From positions 1 through 38,838 of the forward strand of contig NZ_BOOJ01000042.1 of the NCBI RefSeq assembly GCF_016863175.1: a stretch of 38,838 bases of DNA. Reading direction: 5' to 3'. This DNA comes from Paraplanobispora siamensis (GTDB taxonomy: Bacteria > Actinomycetota > Actinomycetes > Streptosporangiales > Streptosporangiaceae). Positions within the stretch are counted from its first letter, which is position 1; every line of letters starts with the position of its first letter. Under the pieces are notes generated by a model, which saw nothing but the letters and a program-made list of their open reading frames with translations, ran no database searches and had not been told where the DNA came from. The position numbers and the translations under genes are program-made. Positions 1 to 8,023 of the stretch are shown one piece after another.

Positions 1-381
1 GGCGAGCAAACCCCGGGCGGGGAGACCCCGGGTGGCGAGACTCCGGGTGAGGAGACCCCCGGTGGGGAGACCCCCGGTGGGGAGACCCCGGGTGGCGAGA
101 CGCCCGGCGAGCAGACCCCGGGCGGGGAGGGGCCAAGTCCGGCCGAGCCGGGTGAGGAGGTCACTCCCGGTGAGGCGACGCCCGGGCTGGCGGAGCCTGA
201 CGAGACCACGTCCGGGGAGTCGCTGGGGCAGGCGCCCCAGACTCCGGAGTACGGACTGGTCGGGGAGGAGCTCCCCTACACCGGTGTCGAGATCGGGTGG
301 CTCGCGCAGACGTCGGCCGGGCTGCTGCTCGTGAGCTTCCTGATCATCGTCGCCGCGCGGCGCCGGTCCTCGGAGCGCTGA
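1..381 (+). CDS. C-terminal fragment of an LPXTG-type cell-wall-anchored surface protein
   Basis: Frame 1 is open from the window edge to a TGA at 379-381; the start lies outside the window. The visible 126 residues begin with about nine Gly/Glu/Thr/Pro pentapeptides (GGETP and variants GEETP, GEQTP), a typical flexible wall-spanning stalk. They are followed by a Pro/Glu-rich stretch and a sortase signal: LPYTG at 271-285, a hydrophobic segment of about 20 residues (from WLAQTSAG to SFLIIVAA) and a basic tail RRRSSER. This order (motif, membrane segment, positive tail) is the standard class of cell-wall sorting signal cleaved between Thr and Gly by a sortase. The function of the missing N-terminal part cannot be read from here. 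The gene is convergent with the LacI gene at 401-1456. Confidence 0.85.
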   Translation, partial: GEQTPGGETPGGETPGEETPGGETPGGETPGGETPGEQTPGGEGPSPAEPGEEVTPGEATPGLAEPDETTSGESLGQAPQTPEYGLVGEELPYTGVEIGWLAQTSAGLLLVSFLIIVAARRRSSER

Positions 382-386
382 GAACG

Positions 387-419
387 GGTCCGGGATCGGC
401 TCAGGCTGATTCCCGGACC
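387..419. terminator. Hairpin between convergent genes
   Basis: GGTCCGGGA (387-395) is perfectly complementary to TCCCGGACC (411-419), giving a 9-bp stem with a 15-nt loop. It lies six bases after the stop of the surface-protein gene and overlaps the stop codon of the LacI gene on the other strand, so it can serve both transcripts. There is no U tract, which is usual in high-GC actinomycetes. Confidence 0.6.
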
Positions 420-1456
420 ACGAGGGCGGGCTCGAAGATGACGGAGGTCGCCTGCCGCTCCGGCTCCTCGATGTGGGCCAGCAGCAGGCGCGCCATCTCG
501 GCGGCCATGTCCTCCACGGGGTGGCGGATGGTGGTGAGCGGGGGACGGCAGGCCAGCGCCGCGCTGCTGTCGTCGAAGCCGACCACCGCCACGTCCTCGG
601 GCACCCGGCGGCCGTGGTGGCGCAGCACCACGAGAGCGGCCTGCGCCATCACGTCGTTGGCGACGAAGACGCCGTCGATGTCGGGGTGCTCGGCCAGCAG
701 ACGCTCCATGGCCGCCTCGCCGCTGGGATAGGTGAAGCTGCCCTCCACCCACGGGATGTAGGGCTGGCCGTGCACCGCCATGGCGTCCCTGAAGCCCGCC
801 AGCCGGTCCTGGCTGGCGGGCACGGCCATGGGGCCCGAGATGGTGGCGATCCGCTTGCAGCCCCGGGCCACCAGGTGGTCGGCGGCGAGCTTGGCGCCGG
901 CCCGGTGCTGGACGTCGACGTAGCTGATCGGGAGCGGCTCGGGCGGCCTGGCGAAGAGTACGGCGGGCAGGCCCGCCTCGACCAGCAGCTTGGGGAGCGG
1001 GTCGTCGGCGTTGGTGGAGACGAGCACGGCCCCGTCGGCGTTGCCCTGACGCAGGTAGGCGAGCACCTGGGCGCGGGTCTCGGCGGTCTCGGCGAACATC
1101 AGGATCGGATGGACCCCGCGGGGGCGCAGGAATCCGACGATGCCCCCGGCCACGCGGCCGAAGAACGGGTCGGCGAAGACCTGGCCGGGGAAGGGGTCCT
1201 CCCCGCTCTCGTCGCCCGCGCCGGAGACCACCAGGGCGATCGCCCCGGTGCGGCGGGTGACGAGAGAGCGGGCCGCCTGGTTGGGGACGTAGCCGGTGGC
1301 GGCGATGGCCTTCCTGACCGTCTCCTGGATGGCGGGATCGACGTTGCGGATGCCGTTGATGACGCGGGAGACGGTGGCTCGGGAGACGCCCGCCGCCCGG
1401 GCCACGTCCTCCAGGGTGGGGGATGATCCCGATGACGGCGGGAGACCTTCGCTCAT
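401..1456 (-). CDS. LacI-family transcriptional repressor (CebR-like) of the beta-glucoside locus
   Basis: A 351-residue protein of usual LacI length. Residues about 14-33 form the helix-turn-helix (TLEDVARAAGVSRATVSRV), followed by a hinge region (GYVPNQAARSL) and a periplasmic-binding-protein-like sensor domain to the C-terminus. The gene lies 43 bp downstream of the GH3 gene on the same strand, and a perfect operator palindrome sits in that gap, so it probably represses itself. The same palindrome occurs before GH3, before both ABC cassettes and at an orphan minus-strand promoter. By analogy with Streptomyces CebR (site TGGGAGCGCTCCCA), the inducer is probably cellobiose or another beta-glucoside; the related but longer site here argues for a distinct specificity. 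No ribosome-binding site is seen; TATAAA ends seven bases before the ATG, suggesting a leaderless mRNA. Confidence 0.9.
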   Translation of the reverse strand: MSEGLPPSSGSSPTLEDVARAAGVSRATVSRVINGIRNVDPAIQETVRKAIAATGYVPNQAARSLVTRRTGAIALVVSGAGDESGEDPFPGQVFADPFFGRVAGGIVGFLRPRGVHPILMFAETAETRAQVLAYLRQGNADGAVLVSTNADDPLPKLLVEAGLPAVLFARPPEPLPISYVDVQHRAGAKLAADHLVARGCKRIATISGPMAVPASQDRLAGFRDAMAVHGQPYIPWVEGSFTYPSGEAAMERLLAEHPDIDGVFVANDVMAQAALVVLRHHGRRVPEDVAVVGFDDSSAALACRPPLTTIRHPVEDMAAEMARLLLAHIEEPERQATSVIFEPALVVRESA

Positions 1457-1463
1457 AGGGTTC

Positions 1464-1491
1464 TTTATAGCATAGTGGGAGAGCGCTCTCC
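1464..1491 (-). promoter_or_regulatory. lacI promoter with repressor operator
   Basis: GGAGAGCGCTCTCC at 1478-1491 is a perfect 14-bp palindrome. On the minus strand it sits between a weak -35 (TTGGAG, partly within the operator) and a -10 TATAAA (complement of 1464-1469). The start codon at 1456 is seven bases beyond the -10, where +1 would fall. Repressor bound here would occlude RNA polymerase, which fits autoregulation. Confidence 0.7.
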
Positions 1492-1499
1492 AAGAAAAC

Positions 1500-3944
1500 T
1501 CACGGCTCCACCAGCGCTTTCGCGCCGGCGACCGTGGTCGCCTCCAGCGGGAGGTCGGCGGGCGAACGGCCCGCCAGCACCGTGAAGGCGCCCTCCTCCA
1601 GGCACCATCCGCCCGCCTCGGCCGACCAGTGCCGGAACGCCCTGGGCCGGATGTCGACGGCGACCTCGACGGTCTCGCCGGGCTCCGCGACGGCCGCCGC
1701 GTAACCGGCCAGCCACCGGACCGGACGGGTCACGGCCGTCCCGGGTCGCGACAGGTAGACCTGCACGACCTCGCGCCCGGCGCGCCCGCCGGTGTTGCGC
1801 AGCCGTACCCGGACCGTGAGCGGGGCGTCCGGCGTGATCCGCCCGGGCACGGTGAGGTCCTCGTACGACCAGGACGTGTAGCCCAGCCCGTGCCCGAACC
1901 AGTACACCGGCGGCGTGGGCTCCCGCAGCCAGGCCCGGTAGCCGATGTCCAGACCCTCCCCGTAGGTGAGGACCCCGTCCTCGGGGACGGTGGAGAACAG
2001 CGAGCTCTCGCTCCAGGTGGTCGGCAGCCGGCCGCCGGGCTCGGCGACCCCGAACAGGACGTCGGCGAGCCCGTGCCCGGCCTCCTGCCCGGGGAACCAG
2101 CTCAGCAGTACGGCGGGCACCTCCTCGCGCCACGGCAGGGTCACCGGCCCGCCCGAGTTGACGATCACGACCGTGTCCGGGCAGGCGGCGGCCACCGCGC
2201 GGACGAGCTCGTTCTGGCGGCCCGGCAGCTCCAGGTTCTCGCGGTCGAAGCCCTCACTCTCGATCTCCTCCGTGGTGCCGACCACCACGACGGCCGCGTC
2301 GCAGGTGCGGGCGAGCTCGACCGCGGCGGCCAGCTCGTCCTGCGCGCTCTGCCGGAAGGGATCGGCGGCCAGGATCGAGGCGACCCCGGTGCCGGGGGCG
2401 AAGTGCCGCCGGGCGACGATCTCGACCTCCCGGCCCGCCTCCATCAGGATCCGGGCGCGCCGGTAGGGCGGGGTCAGGTGGACGACGGCGGGGTCGTCGG
2501 TGTCCAGCCCGACCTCCTCCTCGACCAGGACGCGGCCGTCGGCCTCCAGGCGGACGTTCCCCCATCCGGCGAAGGCCAGATCCCAGGGGCCGTCCGTGTC
2601 GGGGCGCAGGAGGGCGCGGAGCTCGACGGCGACGGCGGAGGGGGCCCACCCGGGTTCCGGCAGTCGCCCGCTCAGGCGGTGCTCGGCGTGGACCTCCTGG
2701 CCGGCGGCGTCCAGCAGCCGGACCAGGAGGCCGGGCTCACCGGTGCGCGGGTTGCGGGCGTTGCCGGTGCCCAGCGGGGTCGGCCGGGTGTCGATGCGAG
2801 CGCCGGGGGAGTGGACCACCTCCGCCGTCCCGGCCAGCGCCTCGCGGATGCCGTCGAGCGGCGACACGGTGGAGACGGGGTAGACGCCCGCGCTGCCGCC
2901 GCCCTGGATCCGGGCGGTGGCGGCGTTCGGGCCGATCACCGCGACCCGGCGCAGCCGTACGGGAGCCAGCGGGAGCAGCGGGCCCTCGTTGCGCAGGAGC
3001 ACGGTGCTCGCGGAGACGGCCCGGCGCAGCAGCGCCCTGGCCGCGTCCGGATCCGCCGCGGGTGACGTGCGTGAATCGGCGCCGGTGGGGGTCAGGGCGC
3101 CGACGCGGGTGGCGAGTCTGAGCAGGCGGCGGATCTTGTCGTCGATCGCGGTCTCCGGGACCTCGCCGGAGCGCACCGCGGCGATCAGCGCCTCGCCCCA
3201 CAGCGGGTTGGGCCCCGGCATGGCCAGGTCCTGGGCCGCGAGCGCGGCCGGGACGGTGGAGCGCACGGCCCCCCAGTCCGACACGACCACGCCGTCGAAG
3301 CCCCACTCGCTCTTGAGCGGGTCGGCGAGCAGCGGACTCTCCGACATGGTCGTCCCGTTCACCTTGTTGTAGGCGGACATCACCGCCCACACCCCCGCCT
3401 CCACCGCCGCCTCGAACGGAGCCAGGTACAGCTCGCGCAGCGTCCGCTCGTCGACCCGGGCGTCCAGGGTGAGCCGCTCGGTCTCGGAGTCGTTGGCGAC
3501 GTAGTGCTTGGCGGTGGCCGCCACCCCGCCGGCCTGGACGCCGCGGATGTAGGCGGCGCCGATCCGGCCGGTCAGCAGCGGGTCCTCGGAGTAGCACTCG
3601 AAGTGGCGCCCGCCCAGCGGGGAGCGGTGCAGGTTGAGCGTCGGGGCGAGCACGATGTGGACGCCCTTGCGCCGCGCCTCGGAGGCGATCAGCCCGCCCA
3701 GCGACTCGACGAGCTCCTCGTCCCAGGTCGCGGCCACCGCGGTCGCGGAGGGCAGCGTCAGGGAGGTGCTGCGCTCGTCCCAGCCCGGCCCCCGCACGCC
3801 GACCGGGCCGTCGGAGGTGACCATGGCGCGCAGCCCGATGTCCGGTTCGTCCCGCAGGCGCCAGACGGTGACCCCGGACAGCAGCCCCACCTTCTGCTCC
3901 AGGCTCAGCTTCTCCACCAGATGGTCGAGGTCGTCGGTGGCCAC
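1500..3944 (-). CDS. Glycoside hydrolase family 3 beta-glucosidase, cytosolic
   Basis: An 814-residue GH3 enzyme that releases terminal beta-linked glucose (or a related sugar). The N-terminal TIM-barrel holds the nucleophile in VVSDWGAV (Asp about residue 223) and KHYVAND. A second alpha/beta domain carries the acid/base region, interrupted by a PA14-like insertion (roughly residues 390-520), and a fibronectin-III-like domain closes the C-terminus. No signal peptide is seen, so it acts on imported sugar. An ATG is available at 4031, but the operator palindrome would then lie inside the coding region. GTG at 3944, preceded by GAAGGGAA at a normal distance and starting VATDDLDHLVEKLSLEQKVG, is the better start. 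It is followed on the same strand by the LacI gene. Confidence 0.92.
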   Translation of the reverse strand: MATDDLDHLVEKLSLEQKVGLLSGVTVWRLRDEPDIGLRAMVTSDGPVGVRGPGWDERSTSLTLPSATAVAATWDEELVESLGGLIASEARRKGVHIVLAPTLNLHRSPLGGRHFECYSEDPLLTGRIGAAYIRGVQAGGVAATAKHYVANDSETERLTLDARVDERTLRELYLAPFEAAVEAGVWAVMSAYNKVNGTTMSESPLLADPLKSEWGFDGVVVSDWGAVRSTVPAALAAQDLAMPGPNPLWGEALIAAVRSGEVPETAIDDKIRRLLRLATRVGALTPTGADSRTSPAADPDAARALLRRAVSASTVLLRNEGPLLPLAPVRLRRVAVIGPNAATARIQGGGSAGVYPVSTVSPLDGIREALAGTAEVVHSPGARIDTRPTPLGTGNARNPRTGEPGLLVRLLDAAGQEVHAEHRLSGRLPEPGWAPSAVAVELRALLRPDTDGPWDLAFAGWGNVRLEADGRVLVEEEVGLDTDDPAVVHLTPPYRRARILMEAGREVEIVARRHFAPGTGVASILAADPFRQSAQDELAAAVELARTCDAAVVVVGTTEEIESEGFDRENLELPGRQNELVRAVAAACPDTVVIVNSGGPVTLPWREEVPAVLLSWFPGQEAGHGLADVLFGVAEPGGRLPTTWSESSLFSTVPEDGVLTYGEGLDIGYRAWLREPTPPVYWFGHGLGYTSWSYEDLTVPGRITPDAPLTVRVRLRNTGGRAGREVVQVYLSRPGTAVTRPVRWLAGYAAAVAEPGETVEVAVDIRPRAFRHWSAEAGGWCLEEGAFTVLAGRSPADLPLEATTVAGAKALVEP

Positions 3945-3976
3945 GCGGTTTCCCTTCGCTGTTGGTTCCCCCCGAT

Positions 3977-4031
3977 GGAGAGCGCTCTCCAATGAGCTCA
4001 TAGCGTCACCGGTGGCGACGGGTGCTGTCAA
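3977..4031 (-). promoter_or_regulatory. GH3 promoter with LacI operator
   Basis: The minus strand reads TTGACA (complement of 4026-4031), an 18-nt spacer and GACGCT as a probable -10. TGGAGAGCGCTCTCCA then follows at 3976-3991, a perfect 16-bp palindrome (core 3977-3990). The arrangement matches the two transporter promoters: the operator lies in the early transcribed region, where bound repressor would block initiation or escape. Confidence 0.75.
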
Positions 4032-4114
4032 TGGCCGCGCGGGACGGCGTTCCGGAGGCGCTCTCCGTTACGGGGGGAGGCGCGGGAGGTTTCGGGCGGA
4101 TGGCGGATCAAGCC

Positions 4115-4166
4115 TTGACAGTGCCCGATCTGTCAGGGCACGCTCTCACCACAGAGAGCGCTCTCT
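4115..4166 (+). promoter_or_regulatory. Promoter and LacI operator of ABC cassette 1
   Basis: TTGACA at 4115-4120 and CACGCT 18 nt later form the promoter. The palindrome AGAGAGCGCTCTCT at 4153-4166 begins about where transcription should start. The sequence from TTGACAGTGC onward is visibly homologous to the cassette 2 promoter at 8275. The -10 departs from TAnnnT only in its first base. Confidence 0.75.
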
Positions 4167-4217
4167 CCCTTCTCGTCGCCGTGTGCGTCGGGCACCCCCC
4201 TGCACCGAGGAGAGATC

Positions 4218-4394
4218 TTGCACTCAAACAGCAGTTCAGAGCCCTTTAGAGTCCACAACCGGATCCGATCGGCCTGGCCGTGGCGGCCACAAGCAGCCGG
4301 GCCGTCCTGCGTTGGGAGAGCGCTTCCGGAAAATGTCCGCGATCCGGGTCCCGCTCCGCGGATACCCGGCGGACCGTGTTCGGCGTCTGCGTGA
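4218..4394 (+). CDS. Candidate leader ORF of cassette 1 (58 codons)
   Basis: The 5' leader contains GGAG, five bases, then TTG, opening a 58-codon frame that starts LHSNSS and ends at TGA 4392-4394, 89 bases before the binding-protein ATG. The composition is not clearly that of a folded protein. The only reason to list it is that the other cassette has the same GGAG-N5-start arrangement at the matching place (8366). It may be a regulatory short ORF, or the relic of an ancestral start. Confidence 0.25.
   Translation: MHSNSSSEPFRVHNRIRSAWPWRPQAAGPSCVGRALPENVRDPGPAPRIPGGPCSASA
4315..4328. promoter_or_regulatory. Degenerate second LacI site in the cassette 1 leader
   Basis: GGAGAGCGCTTCCG matches one complete operator half (GGAGAGC) and an altered second half. 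It lies about 150 bp downstream of the main operator, so it could be an auxiliary site that stabilises repression by looping, or chance. Confidence 0.35.
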
Positions 4395-4483
4395 CCGTAT
4401 GGCGTGTCGCGCTCGGGGTGGCACGCCGTACGGTCACGCCGGCCCTCTCTCCCACTGATCGTCAAGGACCCAAGGAGGGTTCC

Positions 4484-5782
4484 ATGGGCACACGTCGTCC
4501 CCGGTTCCTCGGCCCCATGCTGGCCGCGGTCGCGCTGACCGTGAGCGTGGCCGCCTGCGGCAGCGGCGGCACGAGCGCGAGCGGACCGGCAGGCAGCGGT
4601 GCGCCGGCCGAGAAGATCAAGCTGACCGTCGCCCTGTTCAGCGACTTCCACTACGCGCCGCTGTACGAGGAGTTCAAGAAGACCCACCCCAACGTGGAGA
4701 TCGTCGAGCGCCGCGCGCAGTTCAACGACCACCACACCAACCTCATCACGCAGCTGACCACCGGCGCGGGCGCCGCGGACATCGTGGCGGTCGAGGGCGG
4801 TTACGTCGGCGCGTTCACCCCCTCGCCGGAGAAGTTCCACAACCTCAAGGACTACGGCCTGGACAAGCGGCAGAGCGAGTACCTCGACTGGAAGTGGCAG
4901 CTGGGCGTCTCCAACGACGGCTCCTCGCTCATGGGCCTGGGCACCGACGTCGGCGGCCTGGCCATGTGCTACCGGCCCGACCTGTTCAAGAAGGCGGGGC
5001 TGCCCACCGACCGCGACGAGGTCTCCAAGCTCTGGCCCACCTGGGACCAGTACGTCGAGACGGGCAAGAAGTTCGTCGCGGCCAAGGTGGAGGGCGCCAA
5101 GTTCACCGACGGCCCGGGCGAGCACTTCCGCGCCATGGTCGAGCAGGCGCCGGTCGGCTACTACGACGACCAGTACAACATCATCGCCGGGACCAACCCC
5201 GAGGTGCGCAAGGCCTTCGACATGGGCGTCCGGATGATCAACGAGGGTCTGTCGGCCAAGCTCCCCGCCTTCACCCCGCCGTGGAACACCGGCATCGCCA
5301 AGGGCAGCTTCGCCACCATGGTCTGCCCGGCCTGGAAGACCGGAACGATCAAGGACCAGAACCCCGGTGAGGGCGCCTGGGACATCGCCGCGGTGCCCGG
5401 CGGCGGCGGCAACCAGGGCGGCACCCACCTGATGCTGCCCAAGCAGGGCAAGCACCCCAAGGAGGCGGCCGAGCTGATCGACCTGCTGACCAGCAAGGAG
5501 AGCCAGATCAAGCTCTTCAAGGAGGCCAGCGCGCTGCCCTCGCTGCCCGTCCTGTACGACGACCCCGCGGTGGCGGAGTTCGTCAACCCGTACTTCGGCA
5601 ACGCGCCGATCGGCAAGATCTTCACCGACGCGGCCAAGGCGCTCAAGCCGCAGAAGGTCGGTCCGAAGGCCGGCGACATCCTGAAGGCGTTCGGCGACGG
5701 CCTTCAGCGGGTCGAGCAGGGCAAGCAGAACCCGGAGGAGGCCTGGGCCCAGGCGCTGAAGGACGTCGGCAGGATCAAGTGA
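4484..5782 (+). CDS. CUT1 ABC transporter sugar-binding lipoprotein (CebE-like)
   Basis: A 432-residue extracytoplasmic binding protein of SBP family 1. The N-terminus has Arg residues, a hydrophobic core and a lipobox (VAAC, lipidated Cys 25), followed by a Gly/Ser linker. Motifs such as GTDVGGLAMCYRPDLFKKAG and LWPTWDQYVETGKKF resemble cello-oligosaccharide binders of the CebE type as I recall them, so a beta-glucan oligosaccharide is the likely ligand, matching the LacI and glucosidase neighbours. ATG 4484 follows AAGGAGG at ideal spacing and precedes a proper signal peptide; the longer upstream frame has none. Two permease genes follow after a structured 222-nt gap. No ATPase gene is present. 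Confidence 0.92.
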   Translation: MGTRRPRFLGPMLAAVALTVSVAACGSGGTSASGPAGSGAPAEKIKLTVALFSDFHYAPLYEEFKKTHPNVEIVERRAQFNDHHTNLITQLTTGAGAADIVAVEGGYVGAFTPSPEKFHNLKDYGLDKRQSEYLDWKWQLGVSNDGSSLMGLGTDVGGLAMCYRPDLFKKAGLPTDRDEVSKLWPTWDQYVETGKKFVAAKVEGAKFTDGPGEHFRAMVEQAPVGYYDDQYNIIAGTNPEVRKAFDMGVRMINEGLSAKLPAFTPPWNTGIAKGSFATMVCPAWKTGTIKDQNPGEGAWDIAAVPGGGGNQGGTHLMLPKQGKHPKEAAELIDLLTSKESQIKLFKEASALPSLPVLYDDPAVAEFVNPYFGNAPIGKIFTDAAKALKPQKVGPKAGDILKAFGDGLQRVEQGKQNPEEAWAQALKDVGRIK

Positions 5783-5789
5783 CGCTCCG

Positions 5790-5884
5790 GCGGACCGGCC
5801 CGCGCGGCCGGTCCGCGCCGTCCCCTTGCCCGCGACCGGCCGTCTCCCGCCCGGACGGGTCATCCCGTCCCGCGGCCGGCCGCG
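5790..5884 (+). terminator. Cluster of intercistronic hairpins after binding protein 1
   Basis: Eight bases past the stop codon, GCGGACCGGCC (5790-5800) pairs perfectly with GGCCGGTCCGC (5806-5816). Two more elements follow: GGACGGG/CCCGTCC with a 4-nt loop (5853-5870) and the palindrome CGCGGCCGGCCGCG (5871-5884). The permease start is 120 nt further on. Such structures usually attenuate downstream expression or protect the upstream mRNA, giving more binding protein than permease. Confidence 0.6.
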
Positions 5885-6004
5885 TCGTCCTCCGCTCACG
5901 GCCGGCCGTACCGCCCCGCGGCCGGCCGGTCCCGGTGAAGGCGGCCCGGGCCGCCGACTCCCTCCCGCTTCCTTCCTGCTCACGAGTCGCCGAAAGGAGC
6001 TGCC

Positions 6005-6976
6005 ATGGCCACCCGCGCGCCGGACCGCCTGGCGGCGGTCCCACCGGGCAAACCGGTGCGACCCCGCCGCCGGGTACGCCGCCACCTGGTCCACCAGCTC
6101 GACGTCAAGGGCTCGCCGTACGCGTACGTGGCCCCGTTCTTCCTGCTCTTCTCCGCCTTCGGGCTGTTCCCGCTGGCCTACACCGCCTGGGTGAGCCTGC
6201 ACGAGTGGGTGCTGCTCTCCGACGAGCAGACCTTCGTCGGCCTGGACAACTTCAGGACGCTGCTGGCCGACGACTACTTCTGGAACGCCACCTTCAACAC
6301 CCTGTCCATCGGGGTGCTGTCCACCGTCCCGCAGCTGCTGCTGGCCATCTGGCTGGCGCACCTGCTCAACCGGCCGTTGCGGGCGCAGACCTTCTTCCGT
6401 GTCACCCTGCTGCTGCCCAACGTGACGAGCGTGGTCGCGGTGGTGGTGATCTTCAGCCAGCTGTTCGGCCGGGACTTCGGCATGATCAACTGGATGCTCT
6501 CCTGGTTCGGCGTCGGCGCCGTGCCGTGGAACGAGGGGGTGGCCAGCTCCCACGTCGCCATCTCCATCATGATCATGTGGCGGTGGACCGGCTACAACGC
6601 GCTGATCTTCCTGGCGGCCATGCAGGCCGTGCCGCGCGAGCTGTACGAGGCGGCCACCATCGACGGGGCCGGCGAGTTCACCCAACTGCGCAGGATCACG
6701 ATCCCGATGATCAAGCCCACGATCGTCTTCGTCGTCATCACCTCGACGATCGGCGCCATGCAGGTGCTCGCCGAGCCGCTGCTCTTCGGCGTCTACACCC
6801 TCACCGGCGGTGTGGACCGGCAGTACCAGACGCTGGCGCTGTTCATCTACGAGAACTTCATCAAGCTGGACCTCGGCTACGCCTCGGCCATCTCCTGGAT
6901 GATGTTCATCTTCATCGTCGTCATCGCCGGCATCAACTACCTGATCACCCGCCGGAGCAGGGGAGGACTGCTGTGA
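6005..6976 (+). CDS. CUT1 ABC transporter permease, MalF/CebF type
   Basis: A 323-residue inner-membrane permease with six predicted hydrophobic segments, starting near residue 38 (YAYVAPFFLLFSAFGLFPLAY). The conserved EAA loop that contacts the ATPase is visible as ELYEAATIDGAGEFTQLRRI. ATG 6005 is preceded by AAAGGAG. It pairs with the next permease (stop and start overlap) to form the channel for the ligand of the lipoprotein at 4484. The ATPase must come from elsewhere, as with MsiK in streptomycetes. Confidence 0.93.
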   Translation: MATRAPDRLAAVPPGKPVRPRRRVRRHLVHQLDVKGSPYAYVAPFFLLFSAFGLFPLAYTAWVSLHEWVLLSDEQTFVGLDNFRTLLADDYFWNATFNTLSIGVLSTVPQLLLAIWLAHLLNRPLRAQTFFRVTLLLPNVTSVVAVVVIFSQLFGRDFGMINWMLSWFGVGAVPWNEGVASSHVAISIMIMWRWTGYNALIFLAAMQAVPRELYEAATIDGAGEFTQLRRITIPMIKPTIVFVVITSTIGAMQVLAEPLLFGVYTLTGGVDRQYQTLALFIYENFIKLDLGYASAISWMMFIFIVVIAGINYLITRRSRGGLL

Positions 6977-7842
6977 CCGGCATGACCGCCAACCGGGCGA
7001 AGGCCCGTCCGGCCCGCCGGGGCGCCCCGGGCGCCCCCCGCCGGCTCATCTATCTCTCGCTGACGGCGGTGGCCTTCTTCTCGGCGATCCCGCTGTACTA
7101 CAGCGTCGTGGTGGCCTCCCGGGACAACGCTGCGCTGGCGGAGGTCCCGCCCCCGCTGGTGCCCGGCGGGAACTTCTTCGCCAACGTGGCCCGGGTGTTC
7201 GACACCGTGCCCTTCGGGCTGGCGCTGGCCAACTCCGTCCTGGTCTCCGGGTCCATCGCGCTGTCGGTGATGTTCTTCTCCACGCTGGCCGGGTTCGCCT
7301 TCGCCAAGCTGCGCTTCCGCGGCCGCAACGCACTGCTGCTGCTCACCGTGGCGACCATGATGGTGCCGACCCAGCTGGGGATCATCCCGCTCTACATGCT
7401 GATGGTGAAGCTGGAGTGGACCGGCACGATGTACGCGCTGATCGTGCCCGCCATGGTCAGCGCGTTCGGCGTCTTCTTCATGACGCAGTACCTGTCCCGG
7501 GCGCTCCCGACCGAGCTGCTGGAGGCGGGCCGGGTGGACGGCTGCACCACGTGGGGGCTGTTCTGGCACGTGGTGGTCCCGGTCGCCCGCCCCGCGGCGG
7601 CCGTGCTCGGCATGCTCACCTTCATGTCGGCGTGGAACGACTACTTCTGGCCGCTGGTCGTGCTGACCCCGGAGAACCCCACGGTGCAGGTCGCGCTGTC
7701 CACGCTGGCCGCGGGGTACGTCAACGACTACGTGCTCGGCCTGACCGGAACCGCGCTGGGCACGTTGCCGCTGGTCATCGTGTTCGGCCTGCTCGGCAAG
7801 CAGATCATCGGGGGGATCATGCAGGGGGCGGTCAAGGGGTGA
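6973..7842 (+). CDS. CUT1 ABC transporter permease, MalG/CebG type
   Basis: A 289-residue permease beginning at GTG 6973, which overlaps the TGA of the preceding gene by four bases (GTGA), so translation is probably coupled. A basic N-terminus is followed by a first membrane span (LIYLSLTAVAFFSAIPLYY), a large loop and five further hydrophobic segments. The EAA motif reads ELLEAGRVDGCTTWGLFWHV. It is the last gene of cassette 1; a strong hairpin begins six bases after its stop. Confidence 0.93.
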   Translation: MTGMTANRAKARPARRGAPGAPRRLIYLSLTAVAFFSAIPLYYSVVVASRDNAALAEVPPPLVPGGNFFANVARVFDTVPFGLALANSVLVSGSIALSVMFFSTLAGFAFAKLRFRGRNALLLLTVATMMVPTQLGIIPLYMLMVKLEWTGTMYALIVPAMVSAFGVFFMTQYLSRALPTELLEAGRVDGCTTWGLFWHVVVPVARPAAAVLGMLTFMSAWNDYFWPLVVLTPENPTVQVALSTLAAGYVNDYVLGLTGTALGTLPLVIVFGLLGKQIIGGIMQGAVKG

Positions 7843-7847
7843 GCGTC

Positions 7848-7881
7848 ACCGGGTCCGGGGCCGTGCGGCCCCGGACCCGGT
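7848..7881 (+). terminator. Terminator hairpin of ABC cassette 1
   Basis: ACCGGGTCCGGGGCC (7848-7862) pairs perfectly with GGCCCCGGACCCGGT (7867-7881): a 15-bp stem with the loop GTGC, six bases after the permease stop. It is a strong factor-independent-type hairpin without a U tract. Confidence 0.85.
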
Positions 7882-7892
7882 CACACCCGCAC

Positions 7893-7930
7893 GCGGCGGC
7901 GGCCCGGTTCTCGGATCGGGCCGCCGCCGC
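7893..7930 (-). terminator. Second hairpin, positioned to stop minus-strand transcription
   Basis: GCGGCGGCGGCCCG (7893-7906) pairs perfectly with CGGGCCGCCGCCGC (7917-7930), a 14-bp stem with a 10-nt loop. It lies just beyond the cassette 1 terminator and 46 bp from the orphan operator at 7976-7989. A transcript from the minus-strand promoter there would meet this hairpin after about 55 nt. Confidence 0.6.
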
Positions 7931-7975
7931 TGCCGTTTGCGCAGGTCACTTACCGTACGGCGGGCAGCCTGAGAC

Positions 7976-8023
7976 GGAGAGCGCTCTCCAATGAGAGTGG
8001 CCCCAGGGGGCGGCAATGTCAAG
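7976..8023 (-). promoter_or_regulatory. Orphan LacI-operated promoter pointing away from cassette 2
   Basis: On the minus strand TTGACA (complement of 8018-8023), a 17-nt spacer, CACTCT, then GGAGAGCGCTCTCC (7976-7989) reproduce the layout and much of the sequence of the other LacI-controlled promoters. The ten bases before the palindrome also match the GH3 promoter (CATTGGAGAG shared). No credible minus-strand gene lies downstream; the transcript would run into two hairpins and then antisense to the permease gene. Confidence 0.6.

Noticed and set aside
3945-4031. N-terminal extension of the GH3 protein from ATG 4031
   Set aside because: It would place the LacI operator palindrome inside the coding sequence, and GTG 3944 has the ribosome-binding site.
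4054-4066. GGAGGCGCTCTCC as a further LacI operator
   Set aside because: One base of the central palindrome is missing, so the half-site spacing is wrong; probably chance.
4133-6685. 850-codon minus-strand open frame across cassette 1
   Set aside because: It is antisense to a lipoprotein and a permease with clear family motifs; its product is repetitive His/Gln/Gly/Val-rich sequence typical of GC-rich shadow frames.
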